A stretch of DNA of 64,000 nt from Paramyrothecium sp. XJ0827. Taxonomy: Eukaryota > Ascomycota > Sordariomycetes > Hypocreales > Stachybotryaceae. The translations under genes were made by a program, and so were the position numbers. The stretch lies in contig JAJFPB010000003.1 in the NCBI GenBank assembly GCA_020881915.1, positions 2,542,001-2,606,000 on the forward strand, in the 5' to 3' direction. Under the pieces are notes generated by a model. It saw only the letters and a list, made by a program, of their open reading frames with translations, was not told where the DNA came from and did no database searches. This document shows, in pieces, positions 12,959-23,975 of this stretch (position 1 is the stretch's first letter; the number at the start of each line of letters is the position of its first letter).

Positions 12959-13180
12959 GTCAGGGTGATGCACTGTCTCCTACAAAGCTCCTAGGCCCTA
13001 CCAAGCTCATCGGCTAGCCACGAGCGTTGCTGAACTCCACTGCTTGCTGCGTGCGGGCAAGCCTGTGGACGATAGGCGGCAAAGCAATCCAGACCTTCTG
13101 ACATTGCCGTCCTCCTCTTGAAGTAGCCGCCTGATCAAGTCTCGCTCTCCTCCTCGCAAACACGTCGGTGGGAATTGCCA

Positions 13181-14245
13181 ATGGCCACCCCTACGCAGGA
13201 CGGGTATTATTCCGTCGCCGAATACCCCATTCCCGAGGGCCAGGCCGATGATATTGTCAAAGGTCTCGCCTATTATTGCACCGACTACTATCTCTCCGTG
13301 ATATGGTTCCGCCCGTACGAACACGGTAATCTTCGTCTGTCCGTCTCGGACCCCATCAAGCGAAGTGCCTACACTGGAGCCGGCCCTTTCGAACACCTGC
13401 CGGTCGAAATCTTACACAAGGTGCTGCTCAGTCTTGACCTGGTTTCCCTCCTGAACCTCCGACAGACAAACCTCAGAGCAAGGCAGATGGTGGATTCCAT
13501 CGGTGAATTTCGAGTGGCGGTCTTGCGAGGTATGAACCTCCTCTGGGCCTTGCTGCGAACCGGATTTGCTACTCGCATTACCCTGGCCAGCTTTTACGAA
13601 ATGATGTGTACCAAGAATTGCTCCATTTGCGGCAAATTCGGAGGCTTTGTATCCCTCATAACATGGCGTCGATGCTGTTTTGCCTGCGTCCAAGCGGCGC
13701 CAGAAGTCCAAGTGCGCTCCCTTGCCTCCGTAAAGAAGCAGCTGCGCTGGTCCAAGGCCCAAGCAAGGGAACTCAGATCATTCATGACGCTGCCCGGGAA
13801 GTACTCGCCCGCTCAATCGACACACACAAGACGGGTCCACGTGGTGTCTCTTCACGAGGCCGCCTTGGCTTCTGGACGGCCGCACTTGGCGATGGCAGAG
13901 CAACTGAGGACCGTGGGGGCCCGGAAGTATAACTTCATGGGGGCTTGCGCACTTCCGTATTATGACAAGAGCACCGGAGAACTCGAGTACGGAAAGTCGT
14001 GCTCTGGGTGTGAGCTAGCTCTTGACAAAGGCATCATCGGCTCCCGAGGCGAGCCGTGGGCAATCGAGGCCGGAAACATGGCCTATGGCTCAGACGGGTT
14101 CCTGAAGCACTTTCGGCGGTGTGAACAAGCGCAACGCCTCTGGGATTCCAGTGAGGGAGGCACCAAAAAGCCACCCGAGCTACCAGAACTTGCTGAGGAC
14201 GGAGGCTGCTTCTGTAATGAAAAGGTGAGGTGGATGATAGATTAA
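13181..14245 (+). CDS. F-box domain protein
   Basis: Single-exon gene of 354 residues from the ATG at 13181. The F-box lies at about residues 70-110 (FEHLPVEILHKVLLSLDLVS, then LLNLRQTNLRARQMV). It is followed by a Cys-rich patch typical of many fungal F-box proteins (CSICGKFGGF and CCFAC, about 145-170) that may bind zinc. The C-terminal half contains KSCSGCELAL and a GCFCNEK tail. By family, the F-box would bind Skp1 in an SCF ubiquitin ligase and the rest would choose a target; no target can be named. A donor-like GTGAGG at 14225 just before the stop means a further exon is possible. Two related genes, one broken, lie within 4 kb. Confidence 0.8.
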   Translation: MATPTQDGYYSVAEYPIPEGQADDIVKGLAYYCTDYYLSVIWFRPYEHGNLRLSVSDPIKRSAYTGAGPFEHLPVEILHKVLLSLDLVSLLNLRQTNLRARQMVDSIGEFRVAVLRGMNLLWALLRTGFATRITLASFYEMMCTKNCSICGKFGGFVSLITWRRCCFACVQAAPEVQVRSLASVKKQLRWSKAQARELRSFMTLPGKYSPAQSTHTRRVHVVSLHEAALASGRPHLAMAEQLRTVGARKYNFMGACALPYYDKSTGELEYGKSCSGCELALDKGIIGSRGEPWAIEAGNMAYGSDGFLKHFRRCEQAQRLWDSSEGGTKKPPELPELAEDGGCFCNEKVRWMID

Positions 14246-15676
14246 TTTTGCAAGCACCAGTGGGCTGCATCCAGTTAAGAGCGTTTGTGCGGGTGCCGGG
14301 CGACTGCTGTTGGGCGCATACGCGGGCTTGTGGACGGGTGGACGGATGGATGGGTGGAAGGGTGGACGAGCGGACGTGTAGGGGGCACACCGTCTAGACA
14401 CTCGGGATGGCTCACACTTTCTTTTCACGGAAGGACGGTCTGAAATTGCTTGACTTTGAAGGATCCCAAGAATGCTAACACCGAATCGAATGAGCGAGGA
14501 AATGGAGAGTCTGGGCACGGGATTGGCTGGCGAGCCAGGATGCGGAGGAGGTTTCATTTTCCACGGCGACGATTCATCACTTTGAGATGCGTGCCGCGCT
14601 GTCTGTTTGTTTGGTGGTTGACGAGCAGGTTTTCAAGGTGCCTCGAGGAGTGTTGATTACGGAGACCGGCACCAGATTGATCTTGTTTTAGCCCGCGTCC
14701 CGTTGATCTCCTCGAGGAGCATCCATGACTCATGAAATTGCGCAACATTCGTTAATACTCTGGGTAGGAAACAGATGGAAGCTCACAAGTCAGTTGGCTT
14801 AGGTAGCGGAAGTCCCACCTTCTCTTCACGAATCGAAATGCAGTCTTTCTTTTCTTCTTCTTTTCTGTTTTGACTAGTGACTACCTCGTCGGGTGCTGAA
14901 TCAGAGTGAAGATCGCTATGGGGTGTAATAACTGTAAATTAATCTCTGGAGAGCCCTTCGACGGCTTCACTTCCTCGTGAGCAGAGCTGCAGTGAAAACT
15001 AGTGATCCCAGCAGTACTCTCAAACGTCTGACCTGGTGCTTCTCTTCCTCGACATAGGTAAGCAGAGCATGAACGCGTACGCAATGCCGAAAGCCGGGAC
15101 CACGGCAAGGCCACTACTCCGAGAACGCTCTCCGCTTGATGCTTGAAGCCTACACTACAAGGAGGGCGAGTCTGTTTTTGTGGAAGTCATACAAGCGTCT
15201 AGTAGCGCAGAGTGCCTCTGGGGCAGCAACCGGAAGATTATCACCGTGCTGTGCGATGTAGCTTTGTGATATTGGTCGCCTAGTCGGCTCACGTTAAACA
15301 CGTATATTGAGGTCTCGATTTCTTAGTCACACGGAACATTTAAACCATTGAAACTCATCTACACAGCGGATAACTGGTCTGTGAGGCCTCGGTCTTTGTA
15401 AACGAGACTCTCCAGCTACGATGCCATCCATGCGCCTCATTCTGTTGACTTCCATTCATACAAACATATCCTACACGCAGTTGAGACCGTCAAGACTCTA
15501 GAAGCCCCTCTCTGTTGAAGCCGGTGAAGCCAAGGCCATTGTAGCCTCACGAGAAGAGTATCTCTCCAAGCACTGGCAGAAGCGCCATCTTTCGGTATGG
15601 GGTATTGATGTTGATGTTCGAACGTCTCGTGGACGATCGGGAGCGGTCTGAAACTCGGTTGTGCGTATAGTGCACC
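14246..15676. other. Intergenic region between F-box genes
   Basis: No coding region supported on either strand over 1.4 kb, and no RNA gene or mobile element recognised. The flanking F-box genes converge on it, so it should hold both 3' ends. Confidence 0.4.
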
Positions 15677-17013
15677 TCAGCAAGAGAACCACGCCTCTGC
15701 GCAGTAGTCGGAGGGAGAAGGGTTCCAGAAGTCGGCGCTCTGGAGATCCCAGACCATCGGTTCGCCGTTGTCGATGGGGAGGCTGATTGCGGCCCAGGCC
15801 TGGTACGTGGTGAAGTAGTATGCCTTGCTCAGACGTCTGTTGTCTAGATCGTCATTGGCTGCGGCTGACCAGAGCGTGGAAAGCGATGGCATTTCCTCTA
15901 GCAGCTTGTATGTATCTTGCGGGGACAGGCGAGAGCTTGTTGGTGGGATGTTCATGCTTGATAGGGGTAGGCTTGAGACGACAGGGTCATTGAGCGCTCT
16001 ATGGCCACCGCTGGGGCCGCTTATCGGGACTGGGTCTTCGACGACGGCGTTAAAATCGGTTGGCCCTCCACGATGGATCAAACTTGTGTACCAGCTATGA
16101 GCGGCGCAGAATCGTCGAGTGAAGCCATCGAGCTCCCACAACTTGCGTATCGCAGTCGGGCCGCCGATGCAAAACAAGGCGCAGATGGTGTCTTCCAGAG
16201 GCTTGAGGTCGACTCGGACGGGCCACTCGAAGCCTTCTGGGGTTGGCCTTGCAGCTGGGAAGATCGTGGCTGGAGTCATGATGTCGTTGGTTATTTCGAA
16301 GAATATCGAGACCATCTCGTTCGTCTTCTTGAGCTCATCGTCGGAGTAGTCTTCCATGATATCCCATTCTATGTCATACTCGTAGTCATCCTCTTCGTCA
16401 TCCTCTTCGTCAGAAGTGGTCTCTGCACCAGGGGAGTGGTCCCGGACGATCTGTAGCTGACGCTTGCGCCAGTCCTCCAGGAAGTGGAAGAAAATGAACA
16501 GTCTTGGAACCAGATGACGCATGGCACATGACCTCTTGAAAAAGAGCAGGTCTGAGCTTGGGCGAGGTCCGCTTTGCAATATTTCTGATTCAAAGACGCC
16601 CCCGGGCACGCCTGGGGGAGGATGTGGGTTGTCGTACTCAGCCGCAACAATGACTCGAACCATGCGGAGGGCCACGCTTCGAGCGGCGTGGAGGCGAGCC
16701 CAGATGCCCGCGAGGTGACCGAGTGTTAGCCCTGAAGATGGAGCGGGGTGAAGGTCCGCGGCGAAGGCTGGGATGTTATCTCGCATGAGAATGGGAGCGA
16801 GGGCATCCCCATGTGTTGCCACCAGGAGATGGCACTCCTTTGAGACCAGCCGGAAAGCCAACACGGTGTCGATGTCGGTCTTCTTCAGAATCTCAAGCTT
16901 CATCTCAAGGGGAAGCCTGGGAAAGGAGAAGGGGATTGAGCTTTCAAGGGTTAGGTATAATTTTGGACGTCATACACGATTTTCTCGAGAACTTACACAT
17001 CGTTGGACGGCAT
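15677..17013 (-). CDS. F-box domain protein
   Basis: Two exons on the minus strand: a 17-base first coding exon at 17013-16997 (MPSND and part of a Val codon) and 16916-15677, giving about 418 residues. The splice (GTAAGT donor, CCCAG acceptor) rebuilds a proper F-box start, MPSNDVLPLEMKLEIL, followed by LAFRLVSKECHLL. Without the small exon the F-box would lack its first helix, so I prefer this model over the ATG at 16903. A strongly acidic stretch (DEEDDEEDDYEYDIEWD) lies at about residues 180-200. The C-terminal part (PSLSTLWSAA, DFWNPSPSDYC) is not otherwise recognised. Probably an SCF substrate adaptor with an unknown target. Confidence 0.75.
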
Positions 17014-17844
17014 GGCAGAAGCGTGCCCCCGGCCCTCAGGAGCCGGGTTGGGGCGGGAGCCGATCACTTCACCATCTGCCACAAAGGTCCAAGCCGACGG
17101 ATGGGCAATGCGTCCGTGGTAAATACAGAGACAGTCATCCATCTTCTTCAACAATGTGGCTCTGTTTACAATTCAAGTGCTTGGGATGGGCGTGTTGACT
17201 TGAGTGGGAAAGGGCGTGGGTGGAGGAGGAGAGTGGTGCAGCCGGGGCTGTCGTTTGTTATGGGAGGAAAAGAAGACCACTTTTGCACTTTTGGGGTGTT
17301 GCCTGGGAAATTTGGGGCCCAGCAGTGTTCGATGCTCTATTTCTGGCCATGATTCATACCCTTCTTTTCTGATCCGGTCAAGTCACTTGAATATTTGTAT
17401 TAGTTCCATACTACATACTCTCAGGGGCCAAGGTGCTATAGATGTGAAGGTAGATAGTAAGAAGTTGTAGGAATAAGAAGCAGTGAAGAGAGCCGGGAGC
17501 AGAATGGCACGCATGCAACTACCCTTCTGATTCCCTAACACTGGACGGACTGGACTTAGTAGCCAATTCACGGCCGCCGACAAATCTCGGCAACTTGCAT
17601 CGGATGCAGCCCCGGGGCTGGCCCACACAGTAGAACCCATCTGTACACATTTATTTTGCCAGAGCCACGGACTGTCGAGCAAACACAGGTGGGAAGCGAT
17701 GGAACAAATGCATCAGTCACTTCTTCGCCGCCTGACCCTCGCCTTGTGGGAAGAGACTTGACCGCCCAGCGCACATTCACACCCACGCGTTGGTGAATAC
17801 TTACTGCAGCACAGACACGCCACACACATTAGGATGGAACGCCA
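17014..17844. other. Intergenic region
   Basis: Upstream of the minus-strand F-box gene. Scattered short frames on both strands, none coding-like. Confidence 0.35.
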
Positions 17845-19740
17845 TGTTTGAAAGCATCAAAGGTACGTAAACGATCAAACGTGCTGTCCAGCTAACGCCA
17901 GGAACGCGACTCCCGCTTCATCCTCGCCCTCGTCAACGCCACGGCTCCCTTGTAGCAGCCGTCGACCACCATAGATCAACATTACCGGTACCTCGTCTGC
18001 ATCGAGCCATCTACACCCCTCTCCCGTCCCTCTTGGATGCTATTCAGTGCTATCGACGCCCGGAATCGTGAAGACGAGGTTGGAGTACCTGAACAAGTGA
18101 CGAAAGAACCAGGAGCTGGCTCGTTGACATTACAGATGAATGAGAGTCTCACAGGTAACGGCTATCTCCTCCCATCCACAGAATACGAACTTGTGCTCCT
18201 CGACTGATGAAATCTAGTAGGACGGAATCCTCTCGGTTCGTGGCCCGTTGTGCTGAGCGGCAGGTGCGCCTTCGTCTATGCCAAGAAGCCTGGCCAATGG
18301 GCCAACGGCTATTCCCTTCCAAGAGACTCGGATTGAGATATTAGTTTGTACAACTACTTTCAAACGCTAAGAAGGGTCGTAATAGAGACTATGGAGGTAG
18401 CTGATGGCCAGTTTTGTAGCAACGACTAGGTTTTCACCATCAGCTCAAACAACACGAACTCTACACGTCCTGCGATACAACCTCCCTTTGAAATCGAAGC
18501 AATAACCAAGGATCCCTCGACCTATGAAATACTGCCTCCATTGCTGCCGAAAGAACTGGACAATCTCGAAGTCTTGCATTTCTAAAACCCCGGAGCCTTC
18601 TCCTCAAATCGATACTACGAGGGTTCGGAATGAGACATTATGGCTTTGGTGAACGGTACGATTGTCTATTTGGAGTTGAAGAGATCAGTTTGGTTCATCT
18701 TACAGCCTCTAGTGAGATGCTTGCTGCTCTAAATCCTTCCTTTCGGAAGATGGGAATTGATTTGTCCTTTTATGACGAGCAACTACCCCTTAAGACTTGC
18801 TCAAGTCTCCCCCTTTTTGCTCCTCCTTCCTACCTACTAAGAAGCCGTTACTGATCCTTTAATCGTTCTTAAGTAACATCCTGGATGCCACCAAACAACT
18901 TAGACCGCCCCCTTTCCCTTTTGATCTCTTTGAGTTTGCAACCAGGCCACTGACTGACAGCATCAACATTGTCTTCAGTTTGTCGAGTTTGTTGCGTCTC
19001 ATAAGGCTACATTTTTGGATGGGCTATAACTTGTGGCCATAACACAGCATGGCTTCACTTCGAACGTTGCTGCAGCTATTGACGCTCGCCAGATGTATTA
19101 GGATGTGATAAGGATTGGGTTCTGAAAACTGTTCAAAGCCCTTTCAGCAAAATCAAATGAGTATACGTGTTCTGGGGAACCATACTCTCCTCATCTACTA
19201 ACATGGATTAGTTGTCACCTTTTTGAACCCCGGCGACCTCGAACCGATCATACGCCCTCCTTCCTCCGTACCTTACTACAGAACCAAGCAACGACTCGAG
19301 CCTTTATACGATACGCACCTTTTCCCTTAGGTGATAGCAGCCCACGGCTCCCTTGGCGAACCGCTCTTACCTGAAGAAGAGGCACAAATCATCAACACTC
19401 AGAACAGATACAGAACGCGCAGTTTCGAATCAAAACTATAACATCAACTGGTTACTATGCCTGTCTCAAATTGGATTGGATTTTGTTACTTCGTCGATTC
19501 CCATCATATTTAAAATGGGAGCTCAGGTCTGCTTGTGGGAAAGCTGTGCCCTTGAGGTATTCAGCATCCGCGTTAGGAGAACCAGGATGAAGCCTCGCAG
19601 TCTCTTACCGCCAGCACTGTGTACAAAACACCTTGGCTTCCCTTTCTTGGTAGATCCGGAACAACACCGCGGGCGAGCTGTTAGTGGGCCAGAGAATGGA
19701 TGCTGCGACCTTGGACCGATTCATTGACCAGTGCAACGAC
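17845..19740 (+). pseudogene. Heavily decayed unrecognised protein gene
   Basis: A single plus-strand frame from 17902 to about 18760 reads as protein-like sequence (for example RYLVCIEPSTPLSRPSWMLF, CAFVYAKKPGQWANGYSLPR, PPFEIEAITKDPSTYEILPP). It is broken by stops at 17953, 18205, 18208, 18334, 18427, 18583 and 18631. A second protein-like stretch follows in another frame at about 19214-19480 (FLNPGDLEPIIRPPSSVPYY) with more stops, and a fragment near 19660-19725 reads NTAGELLVGQRMDAATLDRF. One or more introns may account for part of the pattern, but not for seven stops in one frame. I do not recognise the family. Repeat-induced point mutation or simple drift could have caused this; that is inference. 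Bases 19741-20039 after it hold only the next promoter. Confidence 0.5.
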
Positions 19741-20039
19741 GTCATACCTTGCATAACATGAGCTGATGTGAGTTTCTTTCAATCAACTACCCACAAAAAC
19801 CGTCACAAAACCGTTTGACAGGTCGGTTGTAAAGCTGGGGTTGCGGCGGTACGGCAGTCGATGACGTTACTGTGTAAGTGACGCGCGATGTGGTCATAGA
19901 GGCCCACAAGGTTCGCAATGGGTTTAATACCACAGCATCCGCTGCTGCTCACCCTTCGCTTGTCTAAACTCTTACAGATCTCAAATCTTCAATTAAAGAA
20001 TTTATTTCAAGAATCTCATCCACGCCATCAATTCTCAAA

Positions 20040-20699
20040 ATGTCGAGCCAGAGTGGACTGTCCAATGTTGGCGACCGCCGAGCCTATGATGCTGAGGACC
20101 AGCACAACTACAACCGCTCCGACGTGAATGAAGCTGGCCGCATCCACGGTGTTAACGTGTCTGGTTACCGTAAGAAACCACCAGTTTCAAACGCCGTATT
20201 GGCACTGCTGACCATTTTCAGACGACAAGAATGCCATAATGGACAAGCTCCAGAGCCAAGATGTTCGTGAGCCCAAGCAAGGCATTCACCATGCACTTAG
20301 CTGACTATTTCCTAGAACGAGGCTCAAATCAAGGACCGTGTCAATCACGAGCCTGGATACGCCGTACGTCACAGTCGTGTTTACAACCCGTTTGCGACTG
20401 GAACGTTGCTAACATGCCACACATAGGCCACCATGCACGGCAACAAGCCCTCTCGCGGCGCCGAGATTGATGCAGAGCTAGCGCGCGAGGATGAGGAAAT
20501 TCTGGCAAAGAAGCACAAGAAGACGGACAGCCTGCCGGGCAAGAAGTCCGAGACGGGAACCGCCAAGAGCAACTACAAGCAGGAGCTCTACGCGGAGAAC
20601 CAGGCAGCAAGGGCGGAGCACAGCAAAAGCGGCTCCAACACGGGCGAGAACCAGGGCATGGCATACGAGTCACGGAAGAATCACAGCTCGCGCAACTAG
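20040..20699 (+). CDS. Small hydrophilic conserved fungal protein
   Basis: Four exons predicted: 20040-20169, 20222-20262, 20316-20363 and 20427-20699, about 163 residues. It is very polar, rich in Lys, Glu, Asn and Gln, with no signal peptide or membrane segment. Sequence marks: RRAYDAEDQHNYNRSDVNE, EPGYAATMHGNKPSRGAEID and a Lys-rich tail ending in SSRN. I recall similar short proteins across filamentous ascomycetes without a known function; intrinsic disorder is likely. The second intron needs an unusual GTTCGT donor at 20263 to keep phase with NEAQIKDRV; the canonical-looking GTGAGC four bases later breaks the frame. Converges with the LovD-like gene, 158 bases between the stops. Confidence 0.75.
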
Positions 20700-20857
20700 G
20701 TGATGTCGCGCGGCGATTGGTTATGAGCATGATGTGTACGATAGCGGAAGTTTATGAGCTTTGCACTGCGAAACGCGCTGCTGCCACAGCACAGCAGGCG
20801 TCACAAGCATAATGACATGCCTGCAAAAGGCGATTGAACGAAGTACCATGTTGCCAT

Positions 20858-22184
20858 CTACAGCTTTGAAACCCCTTTCTTGTCTTCACCAGCTCGGTAC
20901 ACAACCTTCTGGTATTCCTTGATGAGCTCCTCGATGGCCGGGTCGCATTCGGGAACCACCTGTGTCATGAACATCCCGCACAGCTCGGCGGATCTGTCTA
21001 TGAACTGGACCACACGTTAGTTCGGTCTGCCGTGAAAGAAAAGTGCACCACGTTGTGACTCACCCAGAATGAATTCGCGATGCCGCTCCAAACCATTGTG
21101 CCCGATCGTCGGGGTCCAGGCCCAGCGGCCTTAGTGATGAGCAGTCCCCCAAGTCCCCAGTCATACTCCTCTCCAGGGTAAAAGTCCCCAATGGTCCACG
21201 AGGGGTCTGCCATGGCGTCCTGAAGAGCAGCTCTGCTCTCGGGCGTGAGCTGGCCCTGGAACATCAGATCCACAGTCTGTTTCCGCAGCACCCGCCCGTC
21301 GTTGGCTAGCAGTGAGTGCAGGAGGGTCATGTACGTCTCAGCATCCGAATACGCGCCCGAACCTCCAAAGCAATCCGCGACGCCAATGTTCAACCTCAAG
21401 CCTTTTGGGAGGAGTTTGAGCTTCCCGGTCTCTGGGATCCGGAGGGCTTGCGTGGTCAGTCGACGCTCTATGTCTTCATTTTTGTTTGGGAAGAATGTGT
21501 AGCTGGAGACTCCCAGTGGCTTCCAAACATTCTCAGCAAGGAACAACTCCAATGTCGTGGACTTTAATCTTTCCACCAATTTCCCAGCCCAGTCAATGCT
21601 GCAACCGTACTCCCAACTGGTGCCAGGTTCGTACATGAGGGGCAGGTCAAGCCGTTCCTCAACCGTGAGGCCCTGGCTCAACGGCCGGCCGCGGTGTTGT
21701 TGGTATCGCTTGAGCTGGGGGTCCACCAGGTCGTAACCCAGACCGGCAGAATGCGTGAGTAGATGGCGGAGGGTTAGACGGTTCCGCCGTGGTTTGAGGA
21801 TCGGCGAGCCGTCCGATGCGAAACCAGTCAAGACTTGCTGTTCTGCGAGGTCGGGGAGGACCCCTGCGACGTCATCGTCCAAGCCGATGAGGCCCTCCTC
21901 GACCACCTTGAGCGCTGCAATCGTGGTTGGAAGTTTGGTGTACGAAGCCAGAGCAAACACCGTCTGCCCATCGACAGGTCTACCGTTGACCGTGGAGGAC
22001 GGTGAGCCTAAGTACTTGGTGTAGAGCTGTGTTCCTGTTATTTCTACGCGTGAGACCGAGTTTCAAGTTTCGCTGTGGATGAATGGGGGCAGAACATACC
22101 ATCTTTATGCGAGGCGATGAGGGCGAGGGAGTTGACAACCTCATCGCGCACGGCAGCCACGCAAGCGTTGTCAAAGTCAGTCAT
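20858..22184 (-). CDS. LovD-like serine hydrolase/acyltransferase (beta-lactamase fold)
   Basis: Three exons on the minus strand: 22184-22100, 22043-21064 and 21004-20858, about 403 residues. The class C beta-lactamase/EstB fold is shown by the SxxK motif (SYTK in FALASYTKLPTT, about residue 60), the LRHLLTHSAGLGYD segment, the EYGCSIDWAGKL region where the catalytic Tyr is expected, and a GLGGLL segment near the C-terminus. This subfamily includes LovD-type transesterases of fungal polyketide pathways as well as plain carboxylesterases; the sequence does not tell which acyl group or acceptor it uses. It lacks a signal peptide and is probably cytosolic. It is divergent from the nitronate monooxygenase gene, with 684 bases between the two starts, so a shared promoter is possible. 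Confidence 0.85.
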
Positions 22185-22868
22185 GTTGATTTCGGCCTTG
22201 CCACTTATAAAACTTGGACTTGAAAAGTGATTGTTGTTGATGCCAAGACGGTTCGATCATTCTGGATTGTCTCCGCACGGGGGTTTATTAGTGGGTTGCG
22301 GAGGAGGGGCGGCGGGTGAGCGAGCCGAGCCGAGGCCAACTGATGAGCTGAGACAGACACGCACGCACACAATAACGCTTAGCAAGGAAAGGCACGATGA
22401 CAAATGGAATGATGGAATTCGGCTTTTGGATGCCCATCGAAGCTTTGAAATCAAGTAAATTTCACGAATATTCACATTGGGGAAATAAATCCGGTTTAGG
22501 CAAGATGAGGGCAAGGAAAGTACACCAAAAAGAACGAGATGTGCACAGTTGCTTGTTGCCGGGCTAGCCCGCTTACAGGTACAGGCACAGGTACAGTTAC
22601 AAGTAGAATTACAGAGGCTGTCAGGCACGCCGCCCGGCGCGGACAAACGGAAGACGCCCCGCATCCAAATCCATGTCCAAGTCCAAAAGGGCGGGGCCGG
22701 AATCGGGCATCTTGCGCTACATGTAAGTTGAGCCAAGACCCGCTCGGCTTCGGCAGCAGGCTTGATCTACAACATACCTTACACAAGACTTTACTAGAAA
22801 GCTCCCTTGCGGAGACTGCATGGGCCAACTTCATTTCACACGATAACCACCTCGACAGCCCTTCCAGG
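22185..22868. other. Divergent promoter region (LovD-like / nitronate monooxygenase)
   Basis: The starts of two oppositely oriented genes face each other here. A short ACAGGT-type repeat lies at about 22574-22600. An open frame continues upstream of the 22869 ATG to about 22539, but its content is low complexity and not family-like, so I treat it as leader. Confidence 0.45.
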
Positions 22869-23975
22869 ATGAACACGCTCCGAGCTGCTTCAGGCAAGCG
22901 GTTGCTGCGCTATGCCGAAGCATTCCCCTGGGTCCACTCGCCATTCATCGTTGGCGCACCTATGCGCGTCATGTCTGGGCCAGACCTTGCCCTGGCTGTC
23001 TCAAAGGCCGGCGGTCTGGGATTCATCGGCCCCGGTGAGAAGCCCGACGACAGCATTCGCGACCTAGCCAAGGCCCAGGAACTGCTGCGCAGCAGCTCAT
23101 CTGCGACACTTCCAGCACCCTTCTCGTCGTCTTCCAAGCAGCTCCCAGTAGGTGTTGGCTTCCAGCTATGGAACGGCGACTTGGCCTCGGCGTCGCGCGC
23201 CGTCAAGGACTACCAGCCCTGCGCAGCCTGGCTGTTTGCGCCCCGTAATGGCCAGACGGACCTCGACGAGTGGTCCGATCGGCTACGGGAGGCGGCGCCG
23301 GGTATTCACATTTGGATACAGATCGGCACTTTGCAAGAAGCTCTGGAGATCAGCAGGAGCAGCTCGCGGCCCGACGCTCTAGTGATCCAAGGCGCCGAGG
23401 CTGGCGGACACGGAAGAGCCACCGATGGACTTGGCATCATGGCTCTCTTCCCCGAGATCGCAGATGCTGTCAGCGACTCTGGCATGGCCCTCATCGCCGC
23501 GGGCGGCATCGCAGACGGGAGGGGAGTCGCAGCAGCGCTGGCCCTCGGAGCAGACGGCGTCGCCATGGGCACGCGCTTCCTCGCCGCCACCGAGGCCCGC
23601 ATCAGCAAGGGCTACCAGGACGAGGTCGTCCGGGCCGCCGACGGCGCCACCTCCACCACCCGGACCATGCTGTACAACCACCTGCGCGGCACCTTCGGCT
23701 GGCCGGAGCAGTACAGCCCGCGCGGCGTCGTCAACCAGAGCTACCGCGACCAGCAGGCCGGCGTCGACTTCGAGGAGCTGAAGCGGCGGCACGACGCGGC
23801 CAAGCAAGCGGGAGACGCGGGCTGGGGGCCCGACGGGCGGTTGGCGACGTATGCTGGCGCGGCGGTCGGTCTCATTCACAGCGTGGAGGACGCTGGCGCT
23901 ATTGTCGGGCGCCTGCAGCGAGAGGCTGGGGAGGTTGTCAATCGTCTGGCTCAAAGCGTGGGCCGGTCCGCGTGA
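22869..23975 (+). CDS. Nitronate monooxygenase (2-nitropropane dioxygenase family)
   Basis: Intronless gene of 368 residues from the ATG at 22869. It is an FMN-binding TIM barrel of the NMO family: an N-terminal substrate/FMN loop (VGAPMRVMSGPDLALAVSKA), GGLGFIGPG, a central ALVIQGAEAGGHGR motif that holds the family's conserved His, then AAGGIADGRGVAAALALGAD and GVAMGTRFLA for phosphate binding. These enzymes oxidise alkyl nitronates such as propionate-3-nitronate to aldehyde and nitrite, using O2. Length is normal for the family. The chosen start gives the usual short N-terminus (MNTLRAASGKRLLRYAEAF). Neighbours (LovD-like hydrolase, NmrA-like reductase) suggest a small metabolic group, but no backbone synthase is nearby. 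Confidence 0.88.
   Translation: MNTLRAASGKRLLRYAEAFPWVHSPFIVGAPMRVMSGPDLALAVSKAGGLGFIGPGEKPDDSIRDLAKAQELLRSSSSATLPAPFSSSSKQLPVGVGFQLWNGDLASASRAVKDYQPCAAWLFAPRNGQTDLDEWSDRLREAAPGIHIWIQIGTLQEALEISRSSSRPDALVIQGAEAGGHGRATDGLGIMALFPEIADAVSDSGMALIAAGGIADGRGVAAALALGADGVAMGTRFLAATEARISKGYQDEVVRAADGATSTTRTMLYNHLRGTFGWPEQYSPRGVVNQSYRDQQAGVDFEELKRRHDAAKQAGDAGWGPDGRLATYAGAAVGLIHSVEDAGAIVGRLQREAGEVVNRLAQSVGRSA

Larger units (their letters stand above)
12087..13180. other. Intergenic region with simple repeats
   Basis: No gene recognised. It holds a 12-bp tandem repeat and a TC microsatellite, listed separately, and the leader of the F-box gene starting at 13181. Confidence 0.45.

Noticed and set aside
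12666..12973. Open frames across the 12-bp and TC repeats
   Set aside because: Both strands are open only because the repeats contain no stops; the translations are pure simple repeats.
19353..19727. Intact small gene within the decayed region
   Set aside because: It starts at a non-ATG codon and overlaps a different frame that reads more protein-like, so it is part of the degenerate remnant.
22539..22868. N-terminal extension of the nitronate monooxygenase frame
   Set aside because: No conserved content, low complexity and overlap with the divergent promoter; the ATG at 22869 gives the normal enzyme start.
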